Source: Arthrobacter sp. (GTDB lineage: Bacteria; Actinomycetota; Actinomycetes; Actinomycetales; Micrococcaceae). Taken from it: DNA of 6,986 bases. Below, one piece after another: positions 5,950 to 6,986 of this stretch. Each line of letters starts with the position of its first letter. The first letter of the stretch is position 1. The notes below the pieces were generated by a model. The model did not search any database, had not been told where the DNA came from, and was given only the letters and a program-made list of their open reading frames with translations. Position numbers and translations under genes: made by a program. The DNA lies in NCBI GenBank assembly GCA_025464925.1, contig JAODMS010000025.1:1-6986 (forward strand), read 5' to 3'.

Positions 5950-6402
5950 ATGCGTGGAAAATTAATGATTTTTGGGGGCGCAGTCGCGGCCGCCGTCGTC
6001 GGAAAACGCGCTTTGGACGCCGGGACAAAACGGGCCCCGCACTTGGATGGGTCACGGTGGAATTCTGTCACGGTTGACTTGCCGCCTGAGGAGATTGCAC
6101 CTGGCGGAAGATACCCTCAGCCGCTGGCCGATCTTGGGGATGTCGTCAATATCCGGATGATCCCAGCTCCCGGCAGTTGGGGAACAGAGCTTGGTGCACG
6201 GCCGATGCCTGGGGCACCAGGTAAATCGGCTGGAGACCTGCGCCAGGATGTGCGCCGGGCGTTGCGCCAATCAAAGACGCTCCTGGAAGCCGGGGAAATC
6301 CTGCGGGATGAGCCGATGCCACATGGGAAAAGACCGCCCACACCCACCGGCAGGCTCGTGGATGCATGGGAGAAGCGTGGGCAGGGAGGGGGATTCCTGT
6401 GA
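5950..6402 (+). CDS. Uncharacterised 150-residue protein between two dehydrogenases
   Basis: Starts with a short basic and hydrophobic segment (MRGKLMIFGGAVAAAVVGKRAL), a likely N-terminal membrane anchor or signal-like helix. A soluble domain follows: SVTVDLPPEEIAPGG (39-53), LADLGDVVNIRMIPAPGSWGTEL (59-81), then a charged helix RQDVRRALRQSKTLLEAGEIL (98-118) and a Pro-rich tail. I recall similar C-terminal halves in actinobacterial proteins annotated as cyclase/dehydrase (SRPBCC-like), where the VDLPPEEIA and GTELGAR segments would be beta strands; this is a weak assignment. ATG 5950 is chosen because AAGGGA lies 6 bases upstream and the N-terminus looks natural there; ATG 5794 is the alternative. 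Its stop overlaps the next dehydrogenase start by 4 bases, so its product is probably made together with that enzyme. Third-position G+C is lower than in the first dehydrogenase. Function unknown. Confidence 0.75.
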   Translation: MRGKLMIFGGAVAAAVVGKRALDAGTKRAPHLDGSRWNSVTVDLPPEEIAPGGRYPQPLADLGDVVNIRMIPAPGSWGTELGARPMPGAPGKSAGDLRQDVRRALRQSKTLLEAGEILRDEPMPHGKRPPTPTGRLVDAWEKRGQGGGFL

Positions 6403-6986
6403 AAGCCCTGACGTGGCGGGGAATCAATTCCCTGGACGTGGAAACGATCGACGACCCGGCCATCCTCAACGGCCACGATGCGATCGTCAAGGTTGAGCTA
6501 ACGGTCACCTGCGGGTCCGATCTTCATCTCCTCGGCGGTTATATACCCACGATGCGCGGCGGTGATGTCCTCGGTCATGAGTTCGTGGGCGAGGTTGTGG
6601 AGGTCGGCTCCTCGGTGTCCAAGCATCAGATCGGTGACAGGGTGGTGGTCTGTTCTTTTATTGCCTGTGGGAATTGCTGGTTCTGCAAGCACGAGCTGTA
6701 CTCGTTGTGCGATAACGGTAATAACAATGACGCGATCCCCGAGACCCTCTGGGGATACGCTCCCGGGGGGTGCTTCGGGTATTCGCACGCGATGGGCGGC
6801 TGGACCGGCAGCCATGCTGAGTACATCCGCGTGCCGTACGCGGATGTCGGTGCCTTCAAAGTGCCCGACGGCGTCAGCAGCGAACGCGCTCTGTTCGCCT
6901 CGGACTCCGCCCCGACGGGGTGGATGGGTGCTGATCTCGGCGGCGTTCAACCCGGGGACGTTGTTGCCGTCTGGGGAGCGGGCGCA
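6399..6986 (+). CDS. Second zinc-dependent alcohol dehydrogenase (FDH-like), cut by window edge
   Basis: The first 196 residues of a medium-chain dehydrogenase are present; the frame runs open off the right edge just after WGAGA, the start of the Rossmann GxGxxG loop. Catalytic zinc ligands Cys38, His60, Glu61 and Asp169 (SDSAPTGW) and structural zinc ligands Cys90, Cys93, Cys96 and Cys104 are complete. The enlarged loop with YAPGGCFGYSHAMGGWTGSHAEY (about 120-142, here cited by its key residues) and the following RVPYADVGAFKVPD mark the FDH-like group found widely in actinobacteria and proteobacteria, distinct from the enzyme at 4589. NAD-dependent oxidation of formaldehyde or another aldehyde/alcohol is inferred. 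GTG 6399 is chosen because it has GGAGGGGG about 6 bases upstream and matches the family start MKAL; it overlaps the stop of the preceding gene in GTGA, implying coupled translation. Confidence 0.92.
   Translation, partial: MKALTWRGINSLDVETIDDPAILNGHDAIVKVELTVTCGSDLHLLGGYIPTMRGGDVLGHEFVGEVVEVGSSVSKHQIGDRVVVCSFIACGNCWFCKHELYSLCDNGNNNDAIPETLWGYAPGGCFGYSHAMGGWTGSHAEYIRVPYADVGAFKVPDGVSSERALFASDSAPTGWMGADLGGVQPGDVVAVWGAGA

Noticed and set aside
1..6986. CRISPR arrays, tRNA or rRNA genes, and a complete mobile element
   Set aside because: No regularly spaced repeats, no cloverleaf-like sequence with a CCA-type end, and no transposase or recombinase gene seen on either strand.

Overview
The window looks like chromosomal or plasmid DNA of a high-G+C actinobacterium, most likely an Arthrobacter/Pseudarthrobacter-type member of the Micrococcaceae. 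The reasons are the strong G/C bias at third codon positions, the frequent GTG starts behind GGAGG-like ribosome binding sites, and several protein types (DUF2188, a large-subunit catalase, a four-helix membrane protein family) that are common in that group. The genus is inferred from recall of families, not from a search.

Layout. Positions 1-262 (minus strand) hold the N-terminal part of a probable AAA+ ATPase that runs off the left edge. Divergent from it is a small DUF2188-type gene (279-494) whose 5' end looks degraded. A 373-base gap (495-867) has no convincing gene. It contains a perfect hairpin and, near its end, a promoter-like element overlapping an inverted repeat. A full-length clade-2 (HPII-like) catalase follows (868-3084). 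Next come a cluster of TCGGC/GCCGA inverted repeats and a four-helix membrane protein gene (3242-4227) whose reading frame is broken once, most simply by loss of one C in a C5 run at 3641-3645. After a weak terminator there is a good promoter (TCGACA-N17-TAGCAT), then a long untranslated leader of about 265 bases, then a zinc- and NAD-dependent alcohol/formaldehyde dehydrogenase resembling Pseudomonas putida formaldehyde dehydrogenase (4589-5734). A short stretch follows with two further strong ribosome binding sites, including an 11-codon ORF and a segment that reads like the first residues of another dehydrogenase. Then comes a 150-residue protein of unknown function (5950-6402). The window ends inside a second zinc-dependent dehydrogenase of the FDH-like type, which overlaps the preceding gene by 4 bases (GTGA).

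How the genes may work together. Catalase removes hydrogen peroxide. The two medium-chain dehydrogenases have complete zinc ligand sets and probably oxidise or reduce small aldehydes or alcohols, formaldehyde being the obvious candidate. Together they look like an oxidative and aldehyde stress locus. The last three genes, all on the plus strand and tightly packed, probably form one operon. Signs of decay (frameshift in the membrane protein gene, truncated DUF2188 gene, possible dehydrogenase remnant) suggest an accessory region under turnover. I did not find a clearly new multi-gene system. The most interesting unexplained parts are the conserved unknown gene between the two dehydrogenases, the long structured leader, and the inverted repeats upstream of the catalase and membrane protein genes.
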